DNA of 64,000 bases from Mucilaginibacter flavus (GTDB lineage Bacteria > Bacteroidota > Bacteroidia > Sphingobacteriales > Sphingobacteriaceae), in NCBI RefSeq assembly GCF_030409315.1, contig NZ_JAUFPS010000036.1:1-64000 (forward strand), given 5' to 3'. Each line of letters starts with the position of its first letter. Position 1 is the stretch's first letter. The translations under genes and the position numbers were made by a program. Shown piece by piece: positions 1-8,320 of this stretch. The notes beneath the pieces were generated by a model. It was not told the origin of the DNA and did not search any database. It saw only the letters and a list, made by a program, of their open reading frames with translations.

Positions 1-607
1 AAGCACCCTTCCGTTTGGGTTGGCAAAGGTAGCAAACCTTTCCGATTCTCCAAAACTTTTTTTCGTTTTATTTCTTTCGAAATTTTAAAGTTCTGAACCC
101 GTTTCCTCTATGACTTCCGTCCTCCGTAGCGGGCTGCAAAGGTAGCAACCTTTTCTTATTTCCGAAATTTTATTTGAAGTTTTTTTCGGGGCTTTTGTTT
201 TGCTTTTTCTTCTAATCCCTCTCTGCAAAAACCCCTATCTTCAATAACCTTTCTAAGAACAAGCCCCGCTATCTCGTTTGCGGGTTGCAAAGGTACATCC
301 TTTTAACACCCAAGCAAACTCTTTTTAACACTTTCTTAATAGTAAGTCGCAATGCCCTTGATATCAGATGGAAAAACTTTAGATAGATCGCTTAAACCTA
401 ATTATTACAGGCCGAAAAGCGCACTTTATACTTCGTCTCAAGCAGAACTATACAAACTGAAGTGTGTATGTGAAAGGCGAGAACGTATAAAAAAGCGCAT
501 TCGTCATTTATTTAGCAGATGAAATATCTATTTAAGAATAATGCATACAGAATATAAACGAATAAAAATCCTAAAAAAATAGAGATGATCAAATGATCAT
601 CTCTATC
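1..607. other. Chromosomal flank left of the element, no gene seen
   Basis: No convincing coding region is present. Three similar short motifs occur: gcaaaggtagcaa at 23-35 and 136-148, and gcaaaggtac at 287-296, each next to a T/C-rich stretch. Their function is unknown to me; they look like a dispersed or post-gene repeat of this lineage. The right end of the stretch is the terminator at 573-606. Before insertion this DNA lay directly downstream of tmRNA. Confidence 0.5.
573..606 (-). terminator. Rho-independent terminator, probably the original tmRNA terminator
   Basis: Perfect 13-base arms (579-591 and 594-606) are followed on the minus strand by six T residues (573-578). It lies two bases beyond the left att copy. 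Read on the minus strand it would have followed the tmRNA 3' end before the element inserted; the element now supplies its own terminator at 23911-23949. Confidence 0.75.
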
Positions 608-625
608 AGTGGAGCCGGAGGGATT
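608..625. other. Left attachment site, copy of tmRNA 3' end
   Basis: The 18 bases agtggagccggagggatt are identical to 23972-23989, the 3' terminus of tmRNA plus two flanking bases. Beyond base 625 the similarity to tmRNA stops (tgtatc instead of cgaacc), which marks this as the distal att copy of an integrated element and not a second tmRNA. Confidence 0.9.
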
Positions 626-677
626 TGTATCACCTTTGTATCATCCTTATATTCAATATCTTATGTGGGTTCAAATT

Positions 678-699
678 CTTACTCACCGAATTACTCACC
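678..699. repeat. Element-end repeat, possible integrase arm site (left)
   Basis: The 17-mer cttactcaccgaattac at 678-694 recurs in the same orientation at 23849-23865, near the opposite end of the element. The heptamer actcacc is repeated at 681-687 and 693-699. Tyrosine recombinases of this class bind arm sites inboard of the att core, so these repeats are candidates; this role is inferred. Confidence 0.5.
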
Positions 700-1109
700 A
701 CTTTTGATAACAGATTAATTGCAAATCTTATAGAATAAAGATACGTAAATGAATTAAGGTTTTCAAAATAAAGCCCCAATTTATATTATATATTAGCTCA
801 TATATGCCTTGTCATAGAGGCATAAAGGGCATTTTTATAATTTGTAACCTGATTGCTTTTTTTGTCTTATTATCGGGCGCGCTTTCTTATGTGTACGAAA
901 AGTAGTTACTCCCTGACTCGACTTTGATTTCCTTAAAACGTAAAAGAGTACGGTTAAGGTGCGGTAAGAAAAATTATCAGTAAGAGTTCTTCATTTACCT
1001 ATCTCTTCTGTTGAAGGGGATGTATTAAAGTCGTTCTCGGTTGAATAATATTAAAAATAATGGTCGAATAGTTAATAAAATATCTCTTAGGGAAATAACG
1101 AAAAATAAA

Positions 1110-1169
1110 TCGTCAAACATTTGGCGAATTTTAAATCGTCATATATATTTGACGAATAAAAAATCGTCA
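1110..1169 (+). promoter_or_regulatory. Promoter overlapped by tandem dyad operators upstream of the TPR ATPase gene
   Basis: Three units begin with TCGTCA at 1110, 1136 and 1164. The first two close with the complementary half (ttggcga ending at 1126; ttgacga ending at 1154), giving dyads; the third is a half site touching the start codon. A Bacteroidota promoter lies inside the array: TTTG at 1120-1123, 20 bases, then TATATTTG at 1144-1151. Transcription would start near 1157, leaving a leader of about 14 bases. The overlap of both promoter boxes by the repeats suggests repression by a dedicated regulator, which I cannot identify. Confidence 0.7.
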
Positions 1170-1170
1170 T

Positions 1171-3942
1171 ATGTTAAAAATAATCAACGAAGATATTTTA
1201 TTGAGGAACAATACGGGTAACAAATCAAAGCAGTCTTTGGTAGAAGGCTTTGTTATTCGTATTAACGAATTCGTTGAAATATTCAACAACCTTCAACAAA
1301 CCAGCCTGCTTAATCATAAACAACATTACCTAATAATAGGTCAGAGAGGCACCGGAAAAACCTCATTGATGCATAGATTGAACTATGCAATCGAAGATGA
1401 TAAGAAACTTAATGAATACCTGATTCCAATAGTATTCACCGAAGAGCAATATTACCTTTCTGAATTGGTAAACATTTGGGAAAACATTGGGATCCATCTT
1501 GAAGATCAGTATGGCTGGAGCAATGTTACCCGCACAATAGAAAGTATAATTACGGATGATGCCGACTACGAGCAGAATGTTTATAATTATTTACGATCCA
1601 GGCTAAATGATGCAAATAGGACGCTTGTACTTTTCATCGAGAACATTAATGTTTTTTTCAATAAGCTTGACGAGAAGGAGCTTTTAAGATTGAAAGACAT
1701 TTTAACCGATGATTCAATCATTCGGCTTATAGGCACTTCAACTTCTTTTGACGACGGATACGTAGATTTCGCCAGCCATTTCTACAGCTTTTTTAAAATT
1801 ATTCAAATTGATGGATTAAGTAAGGAGGAATGCGAAAAACTGCTAATCAAAATTGGTGAGCAATATGGTCAACTAGACAGGATCAAATACATTATTGAGC
1901 ATCACCCAGGCCGGATTGAGTCCTTAAGACGGTTAACCGGTGGTATCCCAAGAACTATATCTTATTTGTTTCAAATTTTCCTTGATAATGAAAATGGGAA
2001 AGCTATTAAAGACTTATATATCCTTATCGATACGCTTTCACTTTTATATAAATCCGAACTCGATCAACTATCTACCCAACAACAAAAAGTGATCGATATA
2101 ATCGCCAGAAAGTGGGATGCTATCGCGGTAAAGGATATCGTAAAAGCTACCAGATTAGAAAGTAAAAATATCTCAAAAATAATTGCCGCTCTCGAAAAGG
2201 ATCAGCTTATTGAAAAAGTGTCCACAGATACTAAAAATCATCTTTATCGCATTAAAGAGCGTTTTATGAACATCTGGTACCTTATGCGTTTCGGCAGAAA
2301 ACATGATAAAGAGAATGTAATATGGCTGGTCCGTTTTTTTGATGCATGGTGTGAAAAAAGGGAACTGGACAAACTAATAGCAGCACATATTGACAATTTA
2401 AAAGGTGGAGCATACGATTTAAACGCCGCCATAGATATGGGGAATACCTTTTTGTCATGTGTTAATGTTTCTGATTCTTTAAAAAGTGAACTTTTAAGAA
2501 TTACCAAGTCGATTTTGCCGGAACGATTACTCAACACAGTAAAATGGTCCGTCAAAAATACACATTCTACGTTATCTGATTTAATTTCCGAACAAAAATT
2601 TAGTGAAGCTATCGCGTTGCTGGGACAAATAGAAAAGCATGATACCCAATATTATACACTGGCATCATCCTTATACCTGATGACTGGAGACTATGAACGC
2701 AGCGCTGATGCAGCAAAACAACTATTAGCTTTGGATGAAACCAATGCCAATGCTGCGCTGACTTTGGGAATCATTTACGAAGATTTTTTAAAGGATTTAG
2801 ATAAAGCCGTGTTTTATTACAAGCAAAGTTTAACACAACAACCCTATCACCCCTATGCTGCTAATCGCTTAGGCGAAATTTCCTTTTACAAAGAACAAAA
2901 CTATAATGCCGCGATCGACTACCATAATCTAGCTATTAAGAAAATCTATTGGCCGTCGTTACTTTCTTTGGGTAAAATCTATCTCAGTAGAAAAAATTAT
3001 AAAAAGGCTGAAAAATATCTTTTGGAGGCCCTCGATCATAAGGTAAAAGGTGTGTATGTTGAATTAGGAAAGCTTTATGCTAGAATCAGGGATTATAAAA
3101 AGGCCAAAGTCTATTTTGAAAGTGCCGTAGAAAATAAAGAAGACGGCGCTTTTTTAGAGTATGGTAAGTGGACACAGTATAAAAACCGTCCCAATTATTT
3201 AAAAGCTAAAGAATTATTAACTAAAGCTATTGAGGTCGGGGATGTGGAAGCGTATAGCTATCTAGGTAGACTATATCATCGTAAACTCAACGACAAAGGC
3301 AAGGCATTAGAAGTGTACGCCGACGGAGTAAATCAAGGAGATGCTTCGAGTGCCCATCAACTTGCACACTTGTACGCGGATCTCAAGGAGTATACTAAAG
3401 CTGATGAGCTATTTCTAAAGGCAAATGATATGGGTGATCATTTTGCTATTTTATGCCTTGTATCAAACATTTATTCTCGCGGAAGGAAAGATAAAAAACA
3501 ATTTGCTTTGAATGTTTTGGAAAAAAACCTTACCGTCATCGATGGGATATTTACATCCAATCTATTTTACGCAAAAATTTTATTATGGAATAATTACATA
3601 GAAAAATCGGCAGATGTTGTAAAATCCTTATACGGTGAAATAGCGGAATCAAAATTAGAGATTGAGGAGTCGAGAAATGACTTTAAGGTCGACAATCTGC
3701 TGTCTGAGTTAATGGACTATTTTCTGCTCTTGCTGGCAAAAGAGGAATATAAAATTGCCTTAAATCTCTTTATGGATAGCGCCGTTGTAGATTTCAGAGC
3801 GATTTTAAAACCTGTTTATTTTGTTCTTATGGATATACTAAAAAAGGAATACCCTTTAGAATATTTAAAAGCAGGCGAGGAATTTAAGGATACTATAGAA
3901 GAATTAAAAACAAGTATTAACCGTCTTAAAAAAAACATATGA
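1171..3942 (+). CDS. P-loop ATPase with winged helix and long TPR/Sel1-like repeat tail (STAND-like)
   Basis: The 923-residue protein has a Walker A (GQRGTGKT, residues 57-64), a Walker B (LVLFIEN, about 152-158) and a sensor-like LIGTSTS segment, as in ORC/AAA or STAND ATPases. A winged-helix region follows (about 300-365), then helical TPR/Sel1-like repeats from about 470 to 780. In STAND proteins such a tail senses a ligand and the ATPase acts as an oligomerising switch; I infer a sensor or regulator role here. No effector domain is visible, so it may work with the TIR genes downstream. A strong terminator at 3963-3990 separates it from them, so it is its own transcription unit. The start codon follows the promoter at a short distance. 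Family identity beyond ATPase plus TPR is uncertain. Confidence 0.75.
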   Translation: MLKIINEDILLRNNTGNKSKQSLVEGFVIRINEFVEIFNNLQQTSLLNHKQHYLIIGQRGTGKTSLMHRLNYAIEDDKKLNEYLIPIVFTEEQYYLSELVNIWENIGIHLEDQYGWSNVTRTIESIITDDADYEQNVYNYLRSRLNDANRTLVLFIENINVFFNKLDEKELLRLKDILTDDSIIRLIGTSTSFDDGYVDFASHFYSFFKIIQIDGLSKEECEKLLIKIGEQYGQLDRIKYIIEHHPGRIESLRRLTGGIPRTISYLFQIFLDNENGKAIKDLYILIDTLSLLYKSELDQLSTQQQKVIDIIARKWDAIAVKDIVKATRLESKNISKIIAALEKDQLIEKVSTDTKNHLYRIKERFMNIWYLMRFGRKHDKENVIWLVRFFDAWCEKRELDKLIAAHIDNLKGGAYDLNAAIDMGNTFLSCVNVSDSLKSELLRITKSILPERLLNTVKWSVKNTHSTLSDLISEQKFSEAIALLGQIEKHDTQYYTLASSLYLMTGDYERSADAAKQLLALDETNANAALTLGIIYEDFLKDLDKAVFYYKQSLTQQPYHPYAANRLGEISFYKEQNYNAAIDYHNLAIKKIYWPSLLSLGKIYLSRKNYKKAEKYLLEALDHKVKGVYVELGKLYARIRDYKKAKVYFESAVENKEDGAFLEYGKWTQYKNRPNYLKAKELLTKAIEVGDVEAYSYLGRLYHRKLNDKGKALEVYADGVNQGDASSAHQLAHLYADLKEYTKADELFLKANDMGDHFAILCLVSNIYSRGRKDKKQFALNVLEKNLTVIDGIFTSNLFYAKILLWNNYIEKSADVVKSLYGEIAESKLEIEESRNDFKVDNLLSELMDYFLLLLAKEEYKIALNLFMDSAVVDFRAILKPVYFVLMDILKKEYPLEYLKAGEEFKDTIEELKTSINRLKKNI

Positions 3943-3962
3943 CAGCTTAACAAAATAACACT

Positions 3963-3990
3963 AAAAGGAGGCTTTGATAAACCTCCTTTT
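3963..3990 (+). terminator. Rho-independent terminator after the TPR ATPase gene
   Basis: The stem aaaaggagg / cctcctttt (3963-3971 and 3982-3990) has a ten-base loop and ends in a T run. It lies 20 bases after the stop codon at 3942. Confidence 0.85.
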
Positions 3991-4025
3991 TCAGACCTGA
4001 TATTTTGAGCTTGGGAAGGCACGCA

Positions 4026-4044
4026 CCGGGGTTAAGCACCCCGG
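4026..4044. other. GC-rich hairpin between ATPase gene and TIR operon
   Basis: The arms ccggggt (4026-4032) and accccgg (4038-4044) enclose a five-base loop, in an otherwise AT-rich gap. There is no T run, so it is not a standard terminator. It would lie in the leader of the TIR operon if transcription begins upstream of it. I see no clear promoter match between 4045 and 4206. Confidence 0.4.
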
Positions 4045-4206
4045 CTATATTCAGGTTTGTTTTAGCCAAATGTATAAATTCTTTTTTATTCTGAGGTCAT
4101 ATCCGGGTTTAGTTGGCACCGATTATTTAAGCTGACAGAACTGCCGGAAGCTATGGCAATTCCGGCAACTTTAACAAATTTTGACTTAAAAAAAGAAACG
4201 AAAATC

Positions 4207-4773
4207 ATGGCTATTATTACTAAACAAGAATTAAAATCATTTTCTATAAATCTTAATTACACCACCAGAAGTACCTACTTATCAAAGACATTTACCCTTA
4301 ATGAGGCAAAAGGCAAAGCCTTGAAGACGATATTTTTATCTCACAGCCACAGTGACGCCGATGTCATCGAACCTGCGGTGGTATTGCTGAAGTCCATTGG
4401 GGTTAATGTCTATATCGACTGGAAGGACGGAAGTATGCCGGCCATTACCAATGCGGTAACTGCCGCCAAGTTGAAAGAAAACATTAAAAAGCATGATCGT
4501 TTCATTCTGCTTGCATCCCCTGCGGCGATCAAGTCGAACTGGGTGAATTGGGAACTTGGTTACGGTGATGCTCAAAAATATATTGAGAACATTGCGATTT
4601 TCCCAACTGAAGATTATAATGGACAATGGAAGGATGCTGAATACCTCCTAATCTACCCTAGGTTAGACAAAGTTAGTGAGTATAATATTTACAGCCAGCG
4701 GATGGAAGATGTTTACTATATCGTCAATCCGGATGGTTCGAAAGTTCCTTTAAAATCATGGTTGACACGTTAA
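4207..4773 (+). CDS. TIR domain protein (canonical TIR, first of the operon)
   Basis: The TIR core begins with FLSHSHSD (residues 43-50) and has a conserved glutamate in the segment NWVNWELG (about residue 116), the position of the catalytic Glu in NAD-cleaving TIR domains. Length is 188 residues from the ATG at 4207. An in-frame ATG at 4153 exists, but the 4207 start matches the layout of its paralogue at 5305, which has the same 40-residue leader with a TRS motif. TIR proteins in bacteria hydrolyse or cyclise NAD+ during phage defence. It heads a tight operon through 8941. The catalytic residue is seen; NADase activity is inferred. Confidence 0.85.
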   Translation: MAIITKQELKSFSINLNYTTRSTYLSKTFTLNEAKGKALKTIFLSHSHSDADVIEPAVVLLKSIGVNVYIDWKDGSMPAITNAVTAAKLKENIKKHDRFILLASPAAIKSNWVNWELGYGDAQKYIENIAIFPTEDYNGQWKDAEYLLIYPRLDKVSEYNIYSQRMEDVYYIVNPDGSKVPLKSWLTR

Positions 4774-4816
4774 GCTCGTGAAAACACCTTCAACAAATCA
4801 TTAAAATTCAATTACT

Positions 4817-5302
4817 ATGGCAAAGAAAAAAATATTCTATAGCTTTCATTTTGACAATGATGTCATGCGCGTTCAGCAAATCAGAAATATCGGAGTGATC
4901 GAAGGAAACGAACCGGTTAAACCAAACGAATGGGAAACCCTGGAACGCTCAGGTGAAGCCGCCATTCAAACCTGGATACGCGATAACATGGCCAACAAAG
5001 ATTGTGTTGTGGTTCTGGTAGGCGAGAAAACCGCCAACAGAAAATACGTGAAATATGAGATAGAACAGGCTTGGGCTAAAAAGAAAGGCTTGCTAGGGAT
5101 CTATATCCATAATATCAATTGCGCGCGAAACGGGAAGTGCAGTAAAGGAAGCAATCCGTTTGACCAGTATAATGTCAATGGTACGCCATTAAATAACATT
5201 GTTAAATGTTACGACCCAGGTCAGAATGCTTATAATACCATTAGTGAAAAAATCGAGTCCTGGATAGACGAGGCTATTACTATCAGAAAAAAATATAATT
5301 GA
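4817..5302 (+). CDS. ThsB/MTH538-type TIR-like protein
   Basis: The 161-residue protein starts with KKKIFYSFHFDND and carries CVVVLVGEKTANRKYVKYEI followed by GLLGIYIHNI. These are the signature segments of the MTH538 TIR-like family (PF08937), to which Thoeris ThsB belongs. Glu81 sits in the YVKYE motif. In Thoeris, ThsB makes a cyclic ADP-ribose-type signal on infection that activates ThsA. No ThsA is visible here, so the receptor would have to be another protein such as the SLOG protein at 7062. Its stop overlaps the start region of the next gene. Confidence 0.85.
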   Translation: MAKKKIFYSFHFDNDVMRVQQIRNIGVIEGNEPVKPNEWETLERSGEAAIQTWIRDNMANKDCVVVLVGEKTANRKYVKYEIEQAWAKKKGLLGIYIHNINCARNGKCSKGSNPFDQYNVNGTPLNNIVKCYDPGQNAYNTISEKIESWIDEAITIRKKYN

Positions 5303-5304
5303 GT

Positions 5305-5898
5305 ATGATATTTCCTAAAGGTTATTTTAATAATCAGGCAGTAAATGAAAATTTCGTTACCCGTTCTTTAAACGAGGTTCGGACTTTTAGCGCCTTGTCA
5401 GCATCTAAAGCTAAACCTACTGTATTTTTAAGCCATAAGCATGATGATTTATCAGACCTGCGCGGACTAATGGGGCTCCTGGAAGGCATCGGTGCAAAGA
5501 TTTATATAGACAGCATGGACAATAAAATGCCAGATCAAACTTGCGGCGATTCTGCGGCGCGAATTAAAGAGGTGATCAAGTTTTGCGATAAATTCGTCTT
5601 ACTGGCCACTGCAAAAGCCATTGAATCATACTGGTGTAATTGGGAGCTTGGGATTGGCGATACTCACAAATTTATTCAACATATCGCCATACTGCCAATT
5701 AAGGATAGTGGTCAATACGACTGGCAATATAAAGGGAACGAGTATCTGCAAATATACCCGCAAATTGATTATGAGGATGGCAGCCGGTTTTACCAGGATG
5801 GCACGCGGGTAGCAGCGGGTTACTATGTATCCAGGCCGGCTAATAAACAAAATGTCAATATTATTACCCCACTTAAACAGTGGTTGGCGACTCGTTAA
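5305..5898 (+). CDS. TIR domain protein, paralogue of the 4207 gene
   Basis: It is 198 residues from the ATG at 5305; a TTG at 5299 would overlap the previous stop. The core FLSHKHDD (about residues 41-48) and SYWCNWELG-type segment (Glu near 114) align with the gene at 4207, including the N-terminal TRS leader and a C-terminal PLKQWLATR tail (PLKSWLTR in the paralogue). The shared N- and C-terminal ends indicate duplication within the operon. The matching tails may be an interaction element. Predicted NAD-processing TIR enzyme. Confidence 0.85.
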   Translation: MIFPKGYFNNQAVNENFVTRSLNEVRTFSALSASKAKPTVFLSHKHDDLSDLRGLMGLLEGIGAKIYIDSMDNKMPDQTCGDSAARIKEVIKFCDKFVLLATAKAIESYWCNWELGIGDTHKFIQHIAILPIKDSGQYDWQYKGNEYLQIYPQIDYEDGSRFYQDGTRVAAGYYVSRPANKQNVNIITPLKQWLATR

Positions 5899-5907
5899 AA
5901 ACATAAA

Positions 5908-7080
5908 ATGGAAACAAAATATCAACTCATTTTTCTTGGACAAAAAAGTCCTTTCAGACCCGACATAGAAACAGCTTTTTTTCAGCACGTAGAAGAACTC
6001 GGCCTGGATAAAAAAAATGTCAAAATTATTGACGAGACGAACTTCGACCAGGATTACATCGCTAACGCCCCTACCTACTGCCTTTATTTTGGCACTAAGA
6101 ACAGTGAGTTTGAAGACATACATCAAATTGAGCGATTAAAAGCTGACGCAACACTTATTTTGCCGATAGTCGACGTCATTGCTGATTTTAACGCGTCGAT
6201 ACCCGAACAATTAAGGCCGATCAATGGGTTTCAGCTATCAGCCAAACATGATATAGAGCCACTGGTCAATCATGCCCTGGAAGGTCTTGGTTTGTTAAGG
6301 CTTTCCAGAAGGCTGTTTATCAGTTATAAGCGGGACGAATCCAGCGCGGTTGCTATACAGCTATTTGAACGTTTTGAAAAAGCCGGATTTGATGTATTTT
6401 TGGATACACATAGTGTGCCAAAAGGGGAAGTATTTCAGGAGGAGTTATGGCACAGATTGGCTGACACCGATATAGTCGTGCTGCTAAACACGCCTGGATT
6501 CCTGCAAAGTCATTGGACGACCCAGGAATTGGCTCAGGCCAGTTCTATGTCTATAGGCATATTACAATTGGTGTGGCCCAACTATAAACCTGAAAGGTCA
6601 TCTGAATTGAGTATACCGCTTTACCTTTTGGACACAGATTTCGACAATAGATTATTTGCAGATGCTAAAAGTAATTTAACAGATGTCATTATGGATGAAA
6701 TCGTGAGCCAGGCAGAATCATTAAGGGCACGTAGTTTAGCTGCAAGACAAGATAACATTGTAACCGAATTTATTAGATCTGCTGACAATGCACATGTTAG
6801 CGTGAGCTTGCAACCTGAAAAATTCATCACCATGAGAAACAGCAGAGATGAGGAAATTGTTATCATACCAACAGTCGGTGTGCCCCAGGCTTTCACTTAT
6901 AATCAATCAGAAGAATTAGTAAAAAGGATTAAGCAGACCGCAGTTTCTGCTATTCATCTTTTATATGATCACCGGAATATAAGAACGAAATGGCTGGATC
7001 ACCTGGCCTGGCTAGACAACTATTTGCCTATTAAAACCATTAAACTAACTGATCGTGAATCATGGCTGAACAAAAATTGA
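5908..7080 (+). CDS. Long TIR protein with N-terminal alpha/beta domain and C-terminal extension
   Basis: This 390-residue protein has three parts. Residues 1-130 look like an alpha/beta receiver-like or second degenerate TIR/SLOG-like fold (LIFLGQ..., YCLYFGTKN, TLILPIVDV). A canonical TIR domain follows (FISYKRDE at 137-144, Glu207 in SHWTTQEL). The C-terminal part (about 260-390) is of unknown fold. It starts 9 bases after the previous gene and overlaps the SLOG gene by 19 bases, so TIR and SLOG proteins are probably made together and work as a pair. TIR-SLOG neighbourhoods are known in predicted conflict systems; the exact role here is inferred. Confidence 0.8.
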   Translation: METKYQLIFLGQKSPFRPDIETAFFQHVEELGLDKKNVKIIDETNFDQDYIANAPTYCLYFGTKNSEFEDIHQIERLKADATLILPIVDVIADFNASIPEQLRPINGFQLSAKHDIEPLVNHALEGLGLLRLSRRLFISYKRDESSAVAIQLFERFEKAGFDVFLDTHSVPKGEVFQEELWHRLADTDIVVLLNTPGFLQSHWTTQELAQASSMSIGILQLVWPNYKPERSSELSIPLYLLDTDFDNRLFADAKSNLTDVIMDEIVSQAESLRARSLAARQDNIVTEFIRSADNAHVSVSLQPEKFITMRNSRDEEIVIIPTVGVPQAFTYNQSEELVKRIKQTAVSAIHLLYDHRNIRTKWLDHLAWLDNYLPIKTIKLTDRESWLNKN

Positions 7081-7652
7081 ACAAAATATTCCTATCTGCT
7101 AGTATCCCTACCCTTGATCGGGATAGGAAGTTTTATGATACCGCAGATATTATTGCTATCCGCGATGCGGTTAGGGCTCTTGCTACCATTGCTATACCTA
7201 AAGCCGAACTTATTTGGGGTGGTCATCCGGCAATTACACCGCTAATAAGGTATGTCATTCAGCAAATGAATGCCGATGTAAAAAAACACGTAACGCTATA
7301 TCAATCACTTTTTTTTGAAGCAGTTTTTCCGCCCGATAATTTTGATTTCGAAAATATAGAACTTATTCCTAAACGTGAAGACCTATTGAGTAGCCTTGAT
7401 GATATGCGGCATGCAATGATTGGGAATAATGATTTCAAAGTTGGGATTTTCATTGGAGGAATGGAAGGCATTCGCACCGAGTACGAACTGTTCAAGTTTT
7501 ATCACCCGGAAGCATTGGTTTTACCGGTCGCAAGCACGGGAGCCGCAGCTAAGCTATTGTATCAGGACATACAGCCCGCACCACCGCTTGCTTTGCTGCA
7601 GAATTATGCATATATGGATTTGTTCCAGGGACTACTTAAAGACTATTTATAA
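7062..7652 (+). CDS. Free-standing SLOG-superfamily nucleotide-binding protein
   Basis: The 196-residue protein has a Rossmann-like layout with IFLSASIP at the N-terminus, the glycine motif WGGHPAI (about 52-58) and a second glycine loop FIGGMEGIRTEYELF (130-144). These match the SLOG (Smf/DprA-LOG) superfamily, whose members bind nucleotide-derived ligands; in Thoeris ThsA the SLOG domain senses the TIR product. The gene overlaps the upstream TIR gene by 19 bases. I infer a sensor or processor of a TIR-made nucleotide. Unlike ThsA it has no SIR2 effector attached. Confidence 0.8.
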   Translation: MAEQKLNKIFLSASIPTLDRDRKFYDTADIIAIRDAVRALATIAIPKAELIWGGHPAITPLIRYVIQQMNADVKKHVTLYQSLFFEAVFPPDNFDFENIELIPKREDLLSSLDDMRHAMIGNNDFKVGIFIGGMEGIRTEYELFKFYHPEALVLPVASTGAAAKLLYQDIQPAPPLALLQNYAYMDLFQGLLKDYL

Positions 7653-7657
7653 GAAAT

Positions 7658-8314
7658 ATGGGACGGAAAATATTTATCACCTACAAGTATGGCGATACCA
7701 ATGTTCGTGCATTGCCAGATATATTTTATACAAAAGCTAGGGATTATGTAACCGCGTTACAAGAATTGATCGACAAAGAAGATCACATAAATAAAGGTGA
7801 AGAAGACGGGCAATCGCTAGAAGATTTTGAAGATGAAGCAATTGCTTCAAGCCTTCGCGATAAAATATATGACAGCAGTATCACAATAGTGCTCATTTCA
7901 CGGAATATGAAGACCGCGGATTCAGAAAAAGACCAATGGATACCATGGGAAATATCTTACTCTTTAAAAGAACACTCCAGGAATGGTAGAACGAGCCTGT
8001 CTAATGCTTTATTAGCAGTTGTACTACCGGATATGTGGGGCAATTATGATTATTTTATTACAGAAAACCCAACTTGTAACAGCCGAACTTTACATACAGA
8101 TAGCTTGTTCGTTATTTTAAAAAGAAACATGTTTAATATTAAAGCTCCCGATACCCGGGAATGCAATGGCAATACTGTCTATAATGGTTATTCATCTTAT
8201 ATTCATTCTGTAAAATGGGATGATTTTAAAGTAAATATTGATTATTATCTTGATGTGGCAGCTGGTATCAACGGAAATATTGATAGTTATAATATCGTGA
8301 AAACAATTAGCTAA
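7658..8314 (+). CDS. TIR-like (MTH538/ThsB-related) protein
   Basis: The 218-residue protein opens with RKIFITYKYGD, has the central strand SSITIVLISRNM and the segment QWIPWEISYSL with Glu98, the layout of ThsB-like TIR proteins. A charged insertion (residues 38-60) is longer than in the operon paralogues, and the C-terminal 80 residues are unlike them. It begins 5 bases after the SLOG stop. Predicted signal-producing or NAD-cleaving TIR; the assignment to the family is firm, the reaction is inferred. Confidence 0.75.
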   Translation: MGRKIFITYKYGDTNVRALPDIFYTKARDYVTALQELIDKEDHINKGEEDGQSLEDFEDEAIASSLRDKIYDSSITIVLISRNMKTADSEKDQWIPWEISYSLKEHSRNGRTSLSNALLAVVLPDMWGNYDYFITENPTCNSRTLHTDSLFVILKRNMFNIKAPDTRECNGNTVYNGYSSYIHSVKWDDFKVNIDYYLDVAAGINGNIDSYNIVKTIS

Positions 8315-8320
8315 TGGTTC

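Noticed and set aside
608..700. A second tRNA or tmRNA gene at the left end
   Set aside because: Only the last 18 bases match tmRNA; the T arm and acceptor partner are missing, so it is an att remnant.
4153..4206. Upstream ATG start for the first TIR gene
   Set aside because: Alignment with its paralogue at 5305 places the start at 4207; the extra 18 residues have no counterpart.
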